Assembly: GCA_030424865.1 (NCBI GenBank)
Contig: JAUHVR010000001.1
Span: 186,001-250,000 of the forward strand
DNA from: Alphaproteobacteria bacterium
GTDB lineage: Bacteria; Pseudomonadota; Alphaproteobacteria; Rhodobacterales; Rhodobacteraceae
DNA: 64,000 bases
Direction: 5' to 3'
Shown: piece after piece, positions 26,113 to 34,239 of the stretch
Numbering within the stretch: position 1 is the stretch's first letter
Layout: every line of letters starts with the position of its first letter
Notes under the pieces: generated by a model
What the model saw: only the letters and a program-made list of their open reading frames with translations
What the model was told of the DNA's origin: nothing
Database searches by the model: none
Translations under genes and position numbers: made by a program

Positions 26113-28431
26113 TCAGCTCTCCATATCCAGCGAGAGCGCATAGGCCACCCGCTCGGTTTCGGTCAGTTTCAGGTCCAGCGCTTGGCGGTACAGGTCCTCG
26201 AACTCGGCCATGCCGTGCAGTTCGGCCGCCTTGGCCTGATGCCAGGCAACCCCGGCCTGATGCCAGCGCCGCAGCTCGCTGTCACGCATCAGCCGGTCCA
26301 TCTCGGCCTGAACACGCGGGATGTTGCGCTTGATGGTGATGTCACGGGCATAAGACCAATCCATGCGGATCCAGTAGTTCAGCCCGATCGAGCGATCCAC
26401 ATGCAGCGCCCGCCCACGCTGGCGTTTGATCAGAAAGCTTTCGGCGCTGCGCAGGGCGTAGTGGTTGAGTTGCAGAAGGTCATAGCCGATGGATTTCTTG
26501 GAACTGCGCCAGCCGTTCTTGATCGCCTCGGCGGTCATGTCCTGACCTGATCCATTGACCCATTTGACCCGATCCTCGAACCCCGGCGTCAGTTTGTTGG
26601 GGCGGTGGCAGCTGAGCTTGCCATAAGCGCCGATGTTTCGGGTCATCGACTTGAAGCCCCATACGGTGTGCGGCTTGGGACAGAACTTGGGCGCGGCGGC
26701 GTCGAACTGGTCGATGACCAGTCGGTCCTCGAAGCCGGTCACGCCGTTGTGGCCAAAGAGCCGCCAGGTCATGGCGACATTCGTGGCGTCGGGCACGCGC
26801 GCCAGAAAGTCATCCAGCGTGCCGTTGCCGCAGCGCACGTTCATGAACTCATCGACGTCGATGTGGATGATCCACTCGGCGTTTTGAACCACAGGGTCGA
26901 CCATCGCCTGATCCAGCGCGAACTGCTGCGGGGACTTGCCGGTCCAGCCTTCGTTGTCGCGGTGATGCACGATGCCAAGCGCGTCGAGCCGGTCCAGCAG
27001 TTCCGCGGTCCCGTCGTCGCAACCATTGGTGTAGATCAGGAAGCTATCGACCCCGATGGCGCGGTGATAGGCGATCCATTCCAAAATGTACGGCGCCTCG
27101 TTCTTCATGCAGCCGACGATGACGCGGCCGGTCGAGCCCGCTTGCAGGCTGCGCGGCGGGGCAGGGGTGAAGGCGGCGGCCAGATCCTCTTCGTTCACGT
27201 GCCCCAGCCGGTTGTGCGGCGCAAAGATCGAGGTCTGGATCCGGGCATAGGCCTCTTTCGCGCCCTGCGGCAACGCCGGGTTGGGCGGCACCAGTTTCAT
27301 CTGGCTGGCGTCCTTGCGCTGGATGCGCGCCTCGCGCGTGGCTTGTTTGATACGCGGGGCAAAGGCCATCAGGTACTGCGTGGCGCGGAAGCCCTGTTCG
27401 GGGTCGGCCTCGGTCCAGGGATGTTGCGGCGTTTCGGGGGCCATGGCAGCGGCCGTCAGGCCGGGGTGCGCCGCCAGCAGGGCGGCGCGGTCAGCGGCGA
27501 AGCGGTCCGAGATGGCGTGCAGGCTGCCGGGCGCGATGGCCGGGCCCGGGCGCTTGATCTCGGTCAGGAAGCGCCGCCAGAGGGGGCGGGGCACGGTGAC
27601 ATACTGCGCCGCCAGAAGTCGCTGCATCGCGTCGTTGAACATCCGCGCGCGAGTTACCCATGCTGCCGAAGGCAGAGCGGGGGCGGTGATGGGATCTGCC
27701 CGGCCGATCTGTGGGGTGATCTCAAAGGCGGCGCGCAGCTCTTCGGTGACCTCGGCGCTGGCCAGCAACCCGGTGTCGATGCCGCGCAACTGCGTGGCGC
27801 CCGCGCCAAAGACGCCATCCCATTCACGGACCAGCCGCGCGAGGTCCAGCCAATGCGGGGCGCCTTCGATCTCGGGGAAGACACCTGTGCGCGGGTCGGG
27901 CGCGGGCCGGGTTGCCAGCGCCACGGACCACCAATCCTGCGCACCCGACAGACCCAGCTCCTGGCTCAGATCGCGGCTGCGGCCATCAAAAACCTGAGCC
28001 GCATAGCGGCGGGTCAGCATGCGCGCGGGGTCTTCGACATGGGCCACGATGCGGATGTCATCCGACAACGGGGCCAGCAGCGCGCGCAGGCGCTCAAGCT
28101 CGCTGCGCGAGGCCAGGGTGCTGCCCAACTGATGGGCGGACAGGATCAGTGTCTGGGGTTCGGCCCGCTCCACCTCGGCCCGCAGGTTGCGCGCGACCTC
28201 GTCCAGCAGCTTGCGCTGGCGGACGGGTTCACCAAAGCCGCGGTTGTGCCGCAGCGCGTCGACCGAGGCCGGGTCGCTGACCGCCATGAAAAGCCGGGTG
28301 TGATTTCGCCGGGCCGGGCTGCGGGCAAAGAGCACGCCTTTGCCCGCCAGCTGATCCCGCTTGGCATCCAGCACCGATTGCAGGCGGTCGGCGGCCCAGG
28401 CATCGGGGCCGATATGCAGAAAGATGCGCAT
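26113..28431 (-). CDS. Two-domain protein: sulfotransferase-like N-half fused to GT2-type glycosyltransferase
   Basis: The ATG at 28431 (TGATG junction with the preceding gene) gives 772 residues. The start MRIFLHIGPDAWAADRLQ aligns by eye with 'hIG.hKTGTTslQ' of bacterial sulfotransferases, but the KTGTT P-loop is replaced by DAWAAD, so PAPS binding is doubtful. Residues about 30–250 keep further sulfotransferase-like features. From about residue 435 a glycosyltransferase follows: VIVGCMKNEAPYILEWIAYH, IHIDVDEFMNV near 522 and QLNHYALRSAESFLIKRQRG. It is related to the flanking glycosyltransferases. The N-half may bind the acceptor. Confidence 0.75.
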   Translation of the reverse strand: MRIFLHIGPDAWAADRLQSVLDAKRDQLAGKGVLFARSPARRNHTRLFMAVSDPASVDALRHNRGFGEPVRQRKLLDEVARNLRAEVERAEPQTLILSAHQLGSTLASRSELERLRALLAPLSDDIRIVAHVEDPARMLTRRYAAQVFDGRSRDLSQELGLSGAQDWWSVALATRPAPDPRTGVFPEIEGAPHWLDLARLVREWDGVFGAGATQLRGIDTGLLASAEVTEELRAAFEITPQIGRADPITAPALPSAAWVTRARMFNDAMQRLLAAQYVTVPRPLWRRFLTEIKRPGPAIAPGSLHAISDRFAADRAALLAAHPGLTAAAMAPETPQHPWTEADPEQGFRATQYLMAFAPRIKQATREARIQRKDASQMKLVPPNPALPQGAKEAYARIQTSIFAPHNRLGHVNEEDLAAAFTPAPPRSLQAGSTGRVIVGCMKNEAPYILEWIAYHRAIGVDSFLIYTNGCDDGTAELLDRLDALGIVHHRDNEGWTGKSPQQFALDQAMVDPVVQNAEWIIHIDVDEFMNVRCGNGTLDDFLARVPDATNVAMTWRLFGHNGVTGFEDRLVIDQFDAAAPKFCPKPHTVWGFKSMTRNIGAYGKLSCHRPNKLTPGFEDRVKWVNGSGQDMTAEAIKNGWRSSKKSIGYDLLQLNHYALRSAESFLIKRQRGRALHVDRSIGLNYWIRMDWSYARDITIKRNIPRVQAEMDRLMRDSELRRWHQAGVAWHQAKAAELHGMAEFEDLYRQALDLKLTETERVAYALSLDMES

Positions 28432-29063
28432 CAGGCGGCGGCCTCGGGGTTTGTGGTGTTCTCGTTCGCCTTGCCCCACCAGGGGATGTCGAGCGAAAGA
28501 TGCCCAGCCACCTGCGCGGCGGCATCCCCCGCGCCGACGTCCAGTTCCAGATAGGCCGGGTCCCCGGCAAAGACCTCCGCCAGCATGGCGTAATGCCCGT
28601 CAATCCAGCGTTCCAGCGCGCCGGGCTCTGCGCCAAAGCCATGCGGCAGGCCGGGCACCGAGCCATTGGGCAGGCGCTGCGTGCCCAGATTGCCCCAGCG
28701 GCGCATGCTGCTGGCGGTGTCTTCTGTCGGGCGACGGGTGGCGACAAAGCGGGTTTCGGGACGGGCGCGGCGCATGGCCTGCAGGATCAAGTAGTCGCAC
28801 TGCGGCCAATAAGAGGCGGGAGGCTTCAGGGCGCTGATCTCCCCCAGCGCGTCATAAATGTCGAGCTTTGCCAGAGGGTCGCCGCACTCGAAATACCCGG
28901 CGTAGATCTGCTTGCCGACGAAGGAGCCCGCCAGCGCGGGATCATTGCACTGACCCCTGCGGATCTTGTGATCGGCCACGGTCAGGCCCGCGCGCTCCAG
29001 CGCGGTTCCCAGCGTGGTGGTGCCCGATTTGGGCAGGCCAAGGTTGACGATCCGGCAGGTCAT
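28431..29063 (-). CDS. Sulfotransferase family protein with intact P-loop
   Basis: The 210-residue protein begins MTCRIVNLGLPKSGTTTLGT, with an intact 5'-phosphosulfate-binding loop PKSGTT. RFVATRRPTEDTASSMRRW near residue 105 corresponds to the 3'-phosphate-binding R…S region. It is short but complete. It overlaps both neighbours by 1–4 bp, so it is co-translated with the glycosyltransferases and may sulfate the same glycan or lipid. Confidence 0.8.
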   Translation of the reverse strand: MTCRIVNLGLPKSGTTTLGTALERAGLTVADHKIRRGQCNDPALAGSFVGKQIYAGYFECGDPLAKLDIYDALGEISALKPPASYWPQCDYLILQAMRRARPETRFVATRRPTEDTASSMRRWGNLGTQRLPNGSVPGLPHGFGAEPGALERWIDGHYAMLAEVFAGDPAYLELDVGAGDAAAQVAGHLSLDIPWWGKANENTTNPEAAA

Positions 29064-30091
29064 GAGGCCATCCCCAGGGTTTGCATCAGCTCAAGCTCTC
29101 CGGGCGGCAGGGTGGGGGCCGCACGCAACTGCGCCTGCATCGCCTGATAGGCGGGCTGCGCCAGCAACGCGTCGCGCCTTGCGCGGTGCAGGGCGCAGCT
29201 TTGGTCGTGCAGGGCGCGGATCTCGGGGTCGGATTTCATCTCGGTCAACAGTGCCTCAAGGTCGGGCAGATAGCGCTGGATGCTGGTGTCTTCCCAGGCC
29301 GCGTCATTGCGCTCTCGCCAATAGCTGTCGTCGAAGGCGCGGTTTTCGCGGTTCACGTCACCCCGGTCGTTCTTGACCAGATAGCTGTCCAGCGAACGCA
29401 GGGCATAGTGATTGAGCGTCGCAAAATTCCGCGCGCCCGCCGCCGGAAAGCGGCGAATGCGGCGCGGGTTCGCGGCCATCAGGAACTTGTCCTGCACCAG
29501 CCTGCCCGAACCGTCGGTCCAGACTGGGCGTTTTTCAGGCGCGATGCGCTCTTTGAAAAAGGGCCGATGCGCGCCGAAATATTTCAGCGGGAAGTCGCCG
29601 CGCACCAGCGTCTTGACCTCGATCGCCGTGTCGGCGCACCAGATGTCAGGATTGTGCGAGCGTGGGAACTGCCCGATCACCGGGCGGTCCTCGAACGCCT
29701 CGACGCCGCCGTTGGCAAAGAACTGGAAGGTGACGCTGATCGCCTGGGGATTGCCGCAGGCCTCGATCAGGGCCGGAATGCTGTGGTCGCCCGCGTGGAT
29801 GTTCAGAAACTCGTCGACATCCGCGATCCAGACCCAATCGGCGCGCCGGACAACCGGTTGCCTTGCGGCGTGTTTCAGCGCCTCCATCTGATAGTTCCGC
29901 CCCTGCGCCGGGTTCGGCAGATGGCTCACGCCGCCGCGGGCTTGCAGGGCGTCCAGCAACCTGTCGGTGCCGTCCGTGCAATCGTTCGAGTAGAACAGGA
30001 AATCCGTCACGCCCAAAAGGCGGTTGAAGGCGATCCATTCCAAAAGGAACGGGCCTTCGTTCTTGACGCAGGTCACAGCCGTGATGCGCAC
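29060..30091 (-). CDS. Glycosyltransferase family 2 (GT92/DUF23-like)
   Basis: The preferred start is GTG 30091, with AAAGGGA 7–8 bp upstream, giving 343 residues starting (M)RITAVTCVKNEGPFLLEW; a TTG at 30142 would add 17 residues with no good ribosome-binding site. WIADVDEFLNI near residue 92 is the metal-binding motif and TLNHYALRSLDSYLVKNDRG near 242 the family C-terminal block. It is the first gene of the six-gene minus-strand block ending at 23329 and looks like a paralogue of the product of 24360–25415. Confidence 0.85.
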   Translation of the reverse strand: MRITAVTCVKNEGPFLLEWIAFNRLLGVTDFLFYSNDCTDGTDRLLDALQARGGVSHLPNPAQGRNYQMEALKHAARQPVVRRADWVWIADVDEFLNIHAGDHSIPALIEACGNPQAISVTFQFFANGGVEAFEDRPVIGQFPRSHNPDIWCADTAIEVKTLVRGDFPLKYFGAHRPFFKERIAPEKRPVWTDGSGRLVQDKFLMAANPRRIRRFPAAGARNFATLNHYALRSLDSYLVKNDRGDVNRENRAFDDSYWRERNDAAWEDTSIQRYLPDLEALLTEMKSDPEIRALHDQSCALHRARRDALLAQPAYQAMQAQLRAAPTLPPGELELMQTLGMAS

Positions 30092-30221
30092 CTTGGATCC
30101 CTTTATTGTTTCCACAATCTTTGCAGTCTGCCCCGCTTTCAATCAATTGTTGACGGCAATTTCAGGGCAGAGGCACGGCGAAGACTAGGCGCCGCCCCCC
30201 TGTGCCCGGGCACCAGCCACG

Positions 30222-30260
30222 AAAAAACCCGGCGGGGTCTTGCTGACCGCCACCGGGTTT
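30222..30260 (-). terminator. Intrinsic terminator after infC
   Basis: On the minus strand a stem ACCCGGTGGCGGTC / GACCCCGCCGGGT with an AGCAA loop is followed by TTTTTT. It begins 30 bp after the infC stop. Confidence 0.85.
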
Positions 30261-30289
30261 CGAATGTCTTGCGCCGTGTTGCGCGGGCC

Positions 30290-30835
30290 TTATTTGGCCA
30301 GCGGCCCGATCATCATGATCATCTGGCGGCCTTCCATCTTGGGCATGTTTTCGACCTTGCCCAGTTCCTTGATGTCCTCGGCCACCCGTTCCAGCAGCTC
30401 GCGTCCCAGGTTCTGGTGCGCCATCTCGCGGCCCCGGAAACGCAGGGTCACCTTGACCTTGTCGCCGTTTTCCAGAAAGCGGAAGACGTTGCGCATCTTG
30501 ACGTCATAGTCATGCGTGTCGGTGTTTGGCCGGAACTTGACCTCTTTCACCTCGATGATCTTCTGCTTCTTGCGGGCCTCGGATTCCCGCTTTTGCTGTT
30601 CGTACTTGAACTTGCCGAAGTCCATGATCTTGCAGACCGGCGGTTGTGCGTTGGGCGAGATCTCGACCAGGTCCAGGCCGGCCTCTTCGGCCAGTTGCAG
30701 GGCTTTGGCCGGGTGGACCACGCCTACGTTTTCGCCCTCGGCGCCAATCAGGCGGATTTCGGGGGCGCGGATGCGGTCGTTGACTCGGGGGCCGGTGTCG
30801 CGCTGCGGCGGCGCGTTATGAGGTCTGCGGGCTAT
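30290..30835 (-). CDS. infC: Translation initiation factor IF-3, apparent ATA start
   Basis: IF-3 binds the 30S subunit and proofreads start codons. The protein contains [15 protein letters not shown] at the N-terminus, [20 protein letters not shown], and [18 protein letters not shown], all diagnostic. The conserved N-terminus begins at codon ATA (30833–30835), preceded by AAGGACGAAAACC, a well-spaced ribosome-binding site; no ATG/GTG/TTG fits there. infC normally uses a rare AUU-class start for autoregulation, so an ATA start giving 181 residues is the best reading. Annotation to the upstream ATG at 30925 would add a non-conserved 30-residue leader. Confidence 0.9.
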   Translation of the reverse strand: MARRPHNAPPQRDTGPRVNDRIRAPEIRLIGAEGENVGVVHPAKALQLAEEAGLDLVEISPNAQPPVCKIMDFGKFKYEQQKRESEARKKQKIIEVKEVKFRPNTDTHDYDVKMRNVFRFLENGDKVKVTLRFRGREMAHQNLGRELLERVAEDIKELGKVENMPKMEGRQMIMMIGPLAK

Positions 30836-31026
30836 GGTTTTCGTCCTTGTCTGGTTATTTTTCAGGCCCGCAACGTAAACTTCGTGCGGTCGGCGTTCAA
30901 CCGCTAATCGATGCCGATGCTGCAAATATCGCGGCTTTCCCCCTTGTTCCCGGGGCAGAGTCTTTGCATCTGACAGTCATAACACGGCGCGACCCCAGAT
31001 CGCGCCCTGCACAGGAGTGTTTATTG

Positions 31027-31479
31027 ATGAAAGCTGTCATTGCATTGGTCGCAGCCGCCGTTGTCGGCGGGGCCGTCTATTTCCTTGTGATTGCACAGGA
31101 TCGGGCGGATGGTGTCGCGCCGGCCGACCCGGTTGTCACCACCGAGGTCGAAGACAAGGCGGAAGACACGGCCGACACGGTCGAAGACGCCGTGGAAGAG
31201 GTTGTCGAAGAGGTCAAGGACACCGTCGAAGAGGTGACCGAAACCGTGGTGGAAGACGCTGCGGCGGCCGTCGAAACCGTCGTTGAAGAGGCGCAGGAAA
31301 CCGTCAAGGACGTGGCCGACGCCGTGCAGGACACAGCGGCAGAGGTTGTCGATGACGCCGTTGAGGCGGTGCAGGAAAACGTCACCGATGTCGTCAAGGA
31401 CGCGGTCAAGGACGTTGGGTCAGATGCGGTTGAAGAGGCCGTCGGCGGCGCAAAGAAACTGCTGGATATCGGCAACTGA
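31027..31479 (+). CDS. Acidic LEA-like repeat protein with N-terminal membrane anchor
   Basis: CAGGAG precedes the ATG at 31027, giving 150 residues. Residues 1–22 (MKAVIALVAAAVVGGAVYFL) form a signal anchor. The rest is almost entirely Val, Glu, Asp, Ala, Lys and Thr in repeating 11-residue-like units such as DTVEEVTETVVED and ETVKDVADAVQD, as in late-embryogenesis-abundant or apolipoprotein-like amphipathic helices. No catalytic motif is present. A periplasmic or membrane-surface stress-protective role is plausible but inferred only from composition. Confidence 0.75.
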   Translation: MKAVIALVAAAVVGGAVYFLVIAQDRADGVAPADPVVTTEVEDKAEDTADTVEDAVEEVVEEVKDTVEEVTETVVEDAAAAVETVVEEAQETVKDVADAVQDTAAEVVDDAVEAVQENVTDVVKDAVKDVGSDAVEEAVGGAKKLLDIGN

Positions 31480-31514
31480 CGCAAGCCGGAGCCCGCGCCT
31501 TTGGCGCGGCACGG

Positions 31515-31593
31515 CCCGCATTGTCCGAGATCAATGCGCGGGTTTGGCAGTGAAATAGAATGGATGGGCGGTCTCGGTGCAGAGAGCGCCCAT
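31515..31593 (+). terminator. Two hairpins between the LEA-like gene and the usp gene
   Basis: A first hairpin (31515–31542, CCCGCATTG against CAATGCGCGGG) is followed by a second (31564–31593, ATGGGCG against CGCCCAT) trailed by TTTCGTTT. Together they could end the LEA-like transcript, but neither has an uninterrupted T-run and the second sits just before the usp ribosome-binding site. Confidence 0.4.
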
Positions 31594-31621
31594 TTTCGTT
31601 TGTGGTGGAAGGAGGACCGTC

Positions 31622-32038
31622 ATGTTTCGCAAACTTATGGTGCCGGTGGACCTTGGTCACCTCGACAGCCTTGCCCGGTCCCTTGAGTGCGCCGCGGATC
31701 TGGCCCACCACTATTCGGCCGAGGTGACTTATGTGGGCGTGACTGCGCCGGGGTGGACATCGATTGCCACCGGGCCGGATCATTTTCGCAGTCAGCTGAA
31801 CGCCTTTGCGATGGAGCAGGCCGCGCGGACGGGCGTTCCGACGCAGGCCCACGCCGTGATCGCGGGCGATCCGGTGACCGAGGTGGACGACGCGCTGATC
31901 GAGGTGGCGCAGGATATCGGGGCCGATCTGATTGTCATGGCAACCCATGTCCCGAAGTTGTCCGACTACGTTTGGCCATCCAACGGGGGGCGGGTCGCCC
32001 GTCGGGTCAGCTGTTCGGTCATGCTGGTCAGACCCTGA
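31622..32038 (+). CDS. Universal stress protein family protein
   Basis: A GGAGGA site precedes ATG 31622; the product has 138 residues. MFRKLMVPVDLGHLDSLARS is the UspA N-terminal strand and helix, and DIGADLIVMATHVPK near 105 the fourth strand. The C-terminal G2xG9xG(S/T) ATP loop is not intact: the region reads SDYVWPSNGGRVARRVSCSV. It is therefore probably a non-ATP-binding Usp. It ends at a bidirectional terminator shared with fpr. Confidence 0.85.
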   Translation: MFRKLMVPVDLGHLDSLARSLECAADLAHHYSAEVTYVGVTAPGWTSIATGPDHFRSQLNAFAMEQAARTGVPTQAHAVIAGDPVTEVDDALIEVAQDIGADLIVMATHVPKLSDYVWPSNGGRVARRVSCSVMLVRP

Positions 32039-32049
32039 GCGGCAAACGC

Positions 32050-32078
32050 AAAAAGCCCCGGTCTGTGCCGGGGCTTTT
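32050..32078. terminator. Bidirectional intrinsic terminator between usp and fpr
   Basis: A stem AAAAGCCCCGG / CCGGGGCTTTT with a TCTGTG-like loop has a T-run on both strands. It sits between two convergent genes. Confidence 0.85.
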
Positions 32079-32098
32079 GCATCGTCGACGTCAAAGGC

Positions 32099-32953
32099 TT
32101 AGTCCAGAAACGCCTTTTCAACCACGTATTGCGCGGGCTTCGAGTTCGCGCCTTCTTCAAGCCCATACCCTTCGAGCAGGTCCTTGATATCAAGGTTGAA
32201 CGCCAGGTTGCCGCAAACCATCGCGCGGTCGGTGTCGGGGTTGATCGGGTCGACACCCAGATCGGCATAAACCTCGCCCGAGCGCATCAGGTCGGTGATG
32301 CGGCCCATCTTGGGGCTCTCTTCGCGGGTGGTGGTCGGGTAATAGCGGATCTTGTCGGCAAAGCCTTCGCCCATCAGCTCGGCCAGCATCTCGTCGGTGC
32401 GGATGTCCTCGATCAGCTGCTTGCCGTATTCCAGCTCGCCCACCTCGCGGCAGGTGTGGGTGATGATGACTTCGTCATAATCCTCATAGGTCTGCGGTTC
32501 ACGCAGCAGGCTGGCAAAGGGCGCAAAGCCGGTGCCGGTGGCAAAGAACCAGATCCGCTTGCCGGGCAGCAGCGCGTCATGCACCAGCGTGCCCACGGGC
32601 TTGGGCCGCAGGATGATTTCGTCTCCCGGCTGAATGTGCTGCAGTTTCGAGGTCAGCGGGCCGTCCTGCACCTTGATCGAGTAGAACTCAAGCTCTTCGT
32701 CCCACGACGGCGAGGCAATCGAATAGGCGCGCAGCAGGGGTTTCTGTTTGCCCGTCTCGGGGTGCGGATCGCCCATCAGGCCGATCATCACGAATTCGCC
32801 CGACCGAAAGCGCAGGCTGGCAGGCCGCGTTACGCGGAAGGAAAACAGACGGTCGGTCCAATGCTTGACCTGCGTTACGGTCTGGGCATCAGGCAGGGCG
32901 GGGGCCTTTACAGGCGATGCGGCGGCTTCGGTCACGGGTTTCAGCTCGGTCAT
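32099..32953 (-). CDS. fpr: Ferredoxin--NADP+ reductase
   Basis: The ATG at 32953 (or 32959) gives about 284 residues. LLRAYSIASPSW near residue 75 is the FAD-binding RxYSxxS motif, IWFFATGTGFAPFASLLR near 128 the NADPH-binding loop, and the C-terminus ends in a family-like EKAFLD. Fpr passes electrons between NADPH and ferredoxin or flavodoxin. A 28-residue Ala/Pro-rich N-terminal extension precedes the conserved domain. Neither start has a strong ribosome-binding site. Confidence 0.9.
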   Translation of the reverse strand: MTELKPVTEAAASPVKAPALPDAQTVTQVKHWTDRLFSFRVTRPASLRFRSGEFVMIGLMGDPHPETGKQKPLLRAYSIASPSWDEELEFYSIKVQDGPLTSKLQHIQPGDEIILRPKPVGTLVHDALLPGKRIWFFATGTGFAPFASLLREPQTYEDYDEVIITHTCREVGELEYGKQLIEDIRTDEMLAELMGEGFADKIRYYPTTTREESPKMGRITDLMRSGEVYADLGVDPINPDTDRAMVCGNLAFNLDIKDLLEGYGLEEGANSKPAQYVVEKAFLD

Positions 32954-33010
32954 TGTCATAATGCGGGTCTGATAAACCCGCACCTCACATCTATCTTTGA
33001 TTCAAGTCAG

Positions 33011-33048
33011 AAAAAAGCCACCCCGCCCCGGGCAAAAGCGCGCGGGGT
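33011..33048 (-). terminator. Intrinsic terminator of the cys operon
   Basis: Reading the minus strand, ACCCCGC and GCGGGGT arms with a GC-rich loop lead into GGCTTTTTT. It lies 23 bp after the DUF934 stop and closes the cysG–DUF934 run. Confidence 0.75.
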
Positions 33049-33070
33049 CGAGGGAGGCAGTCGGGGAGAG

Positions 33071-33451
33071 TCAGCCGCGCAGGCGCGACTGATAGTTATT
33101 CTCGGTCCAGTTGGCGCGGAACAGCCATTGATCAGCGGGCTGGCGGGCGGCCAGATCGTCGCTGATCTCGACCTCGTCAAAGCCCGCGCGGCGGGCCATG
33201 GCATATTGGTCGGCGATCACATGGCCCTTGGCGCGCAACCGGCCCTTGAAGCCCCGCAGGCGCAGAAGGCGGCCCAGGGTAAAGCCGCGGCCGTCGGCGA
33301 AGCTGGGAAAGTCAATGCGGATTGCCTCGACACCCGCCAGGTCCAGCCCGTTGATCTCGGCGTCGGATGCCAGGTCCAGCGCGTTTGCGCCCTCAAACCC
33401 GGCGGTCCAGGTGTCGGGCCCAAAGCCCGCGTCCGTCACGATAACGCTCAT
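33071..33451 (-). CDS. DUF934 protein, sulfite reduction accessory
   Basis: The 126-residue protein has the DUF934 core: AIRIDFPSFADGRGFTLGRL followed by LRLRGFKGRLRAKGHVIADQ and the C-terminal WLFRANWTENNYQSRLRG. In proteobacteria DUF934 genes nearly always adjoin cysI/cysH, and the protein is thought to assist sulfite reductase. It overlaps cysH by 4 bp and is the last gene of the operon. Confidence 0.85.
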   Translation of the reverse strand: MSVIVTDAGFGPDTWTAGFEGANALDLASDAEINGLDLAGVEAIRIDFPSFADGRGFTLGRLLRLRGFKGRLRAKGHVIADQYAMARRAGFDEVEISDDLAARQPADQWLFRANWTENNYQSRLRG

Positions 33452-34239
33452 GCGTTTGCTCCTTGTCTCACGATGCGCCCATCCACCACGTGGATGCCGC
33501 ATTCGGTCTTGTCCTCTCCGCGCCAGCGCCCCGACCGGGGGTCTTCACCCGGCGCAACCTTGGACGTGCAGGGCGCACATCCGATCGAGGGATAGCCCTG
33601 CGCCACAAGCGGGTGCTTGGGCAGGCGGTTTTCTTCCATATAGGCCAGCGTGTCCTCGGGCGCCCAATGTGCCAGCGGGTTCACCTTGATCCGGCCCGTG
33701 CTTTCCTCGAGCTCGAAAAACTCCATCGCCGCGCGGCTTTGCGACTGATAGCGCTTGCGCCCGGTGATCCAGCCGTCAAACCCCTTCAGCGCCTTTTCCA
33801 GAACCTGCGTCTTGCGCAGATCGCAGCAGGCGTCGGTGTCGCGCAGGCGCAGGGCGCCATAGGGGTCGTCGCGGTCCAGATCGACCTGATCGGCCTTGAC
33901 GATGCGCACGTCCTTCAGGCCAAGCCGTTCGCTGATCTCGGTCTGATAGACCAGGGTTTCCGCAAACAGCAGCCGCGTGTCGATGAACAGCACCGGGGTC
34001 GTCCGGTCCACCATCGCCACAAGATGCAAAAGCGCGACCGATTCGGCGCCAAAGCTCGACACCATGGCGATCTCGCCCGCTTCGGGGTCCTTCAGCGCGC
34101 CTTCCAACACCGCGGTGGCCCCGTGGTGGCGATAGCGTGCGTTCAGGGTGTCCACCCGGTCGCGGAGCGTTTCAAGCTCATCAGGTGTCAGCACGGGCGA
34201 CGTCTCCGGTCTGTCAAAGGGGCTTTGATCATGCTGCAT
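33448..34239 (-). CDS. cysH: Assimilatory adenylyl-sulfate (APS) reductase
   Basis: The ATG at 34239 gives 263 residues. The PP-loop is SSFGAESVALLHL near residue 60. Paired cysteines TDACCDLRK near 130 and IGCAPCTS near 220 mark the [4Fe-4S]-containing APS-reductase type rather than the PAPS type, and ECGIH near the C-terminus holds the catalytic cysteine. It reduces APS to sulfite with thioredoxin. It overlaps cysI by 11 bp and DUF934 by 4 bp. Confidence 0.93.
   Translation of the reverse strand: MQHDQSPFDRPETSPVLTPDELETLRDRVDTLNARYRHHGATAVLEGALKDPEAGEIAMVSSFGAESVALLHLVAMVDRTTPVLFIDTRLLFAETLVYQTEISERLGLKDVRIVKADQVDLDRDDPYGALRLRDTDACCDLRKTQVLEKALKGFDGWITGRKRYQSQSRAAMEFFELEESTGRIKVNPLAHWAPEDTLAYMEENRLPKHPLVAQGYPSIGCAPCTSKVAPGEDPRSGRWRGEDKTECGIHVVDGRIVRQGANA

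Noticed and set aside
24381-26333. 650-codon plus-strand ORF opposite the glycosyltransferase and FkbM genes
   Set aside because: The translation is low in recognisable structure and rich in Arg, Gly, His and Gln, as expected for the antisense of GC-rich genes. The minus-strand genes have clear motifs.
26605-28554. 649-codon plus-strand ORF opposite the fused glycosyltransferase
   Set aside because: Antisense shadow with biased composition and no motif; the minus-strand frame has DVDEF and LNHY motifs and coupled starts.
29081-30907. 608-codon plus-strand ORF spanning two genes
   Set aside because: It runs antisense across a glycosyltransferase, a terminator and infC, which no real gene would do.
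31077-31484. Ser/Thr/Ala-rich minus-strand ORF opposite the LEA-like gene
   Set aside because: Its repetitive composition is simply the complement of the GAA/GTC/GAC-rich LEA gene, and it has no ribosome-binding site.
32988-33010. Possible FNR box (TTGATTCAAGTCA) upstream of fpr
   Set aside because: Only one half-site TTGAT matches; the ATCAA partner is absent at the correct spacing.
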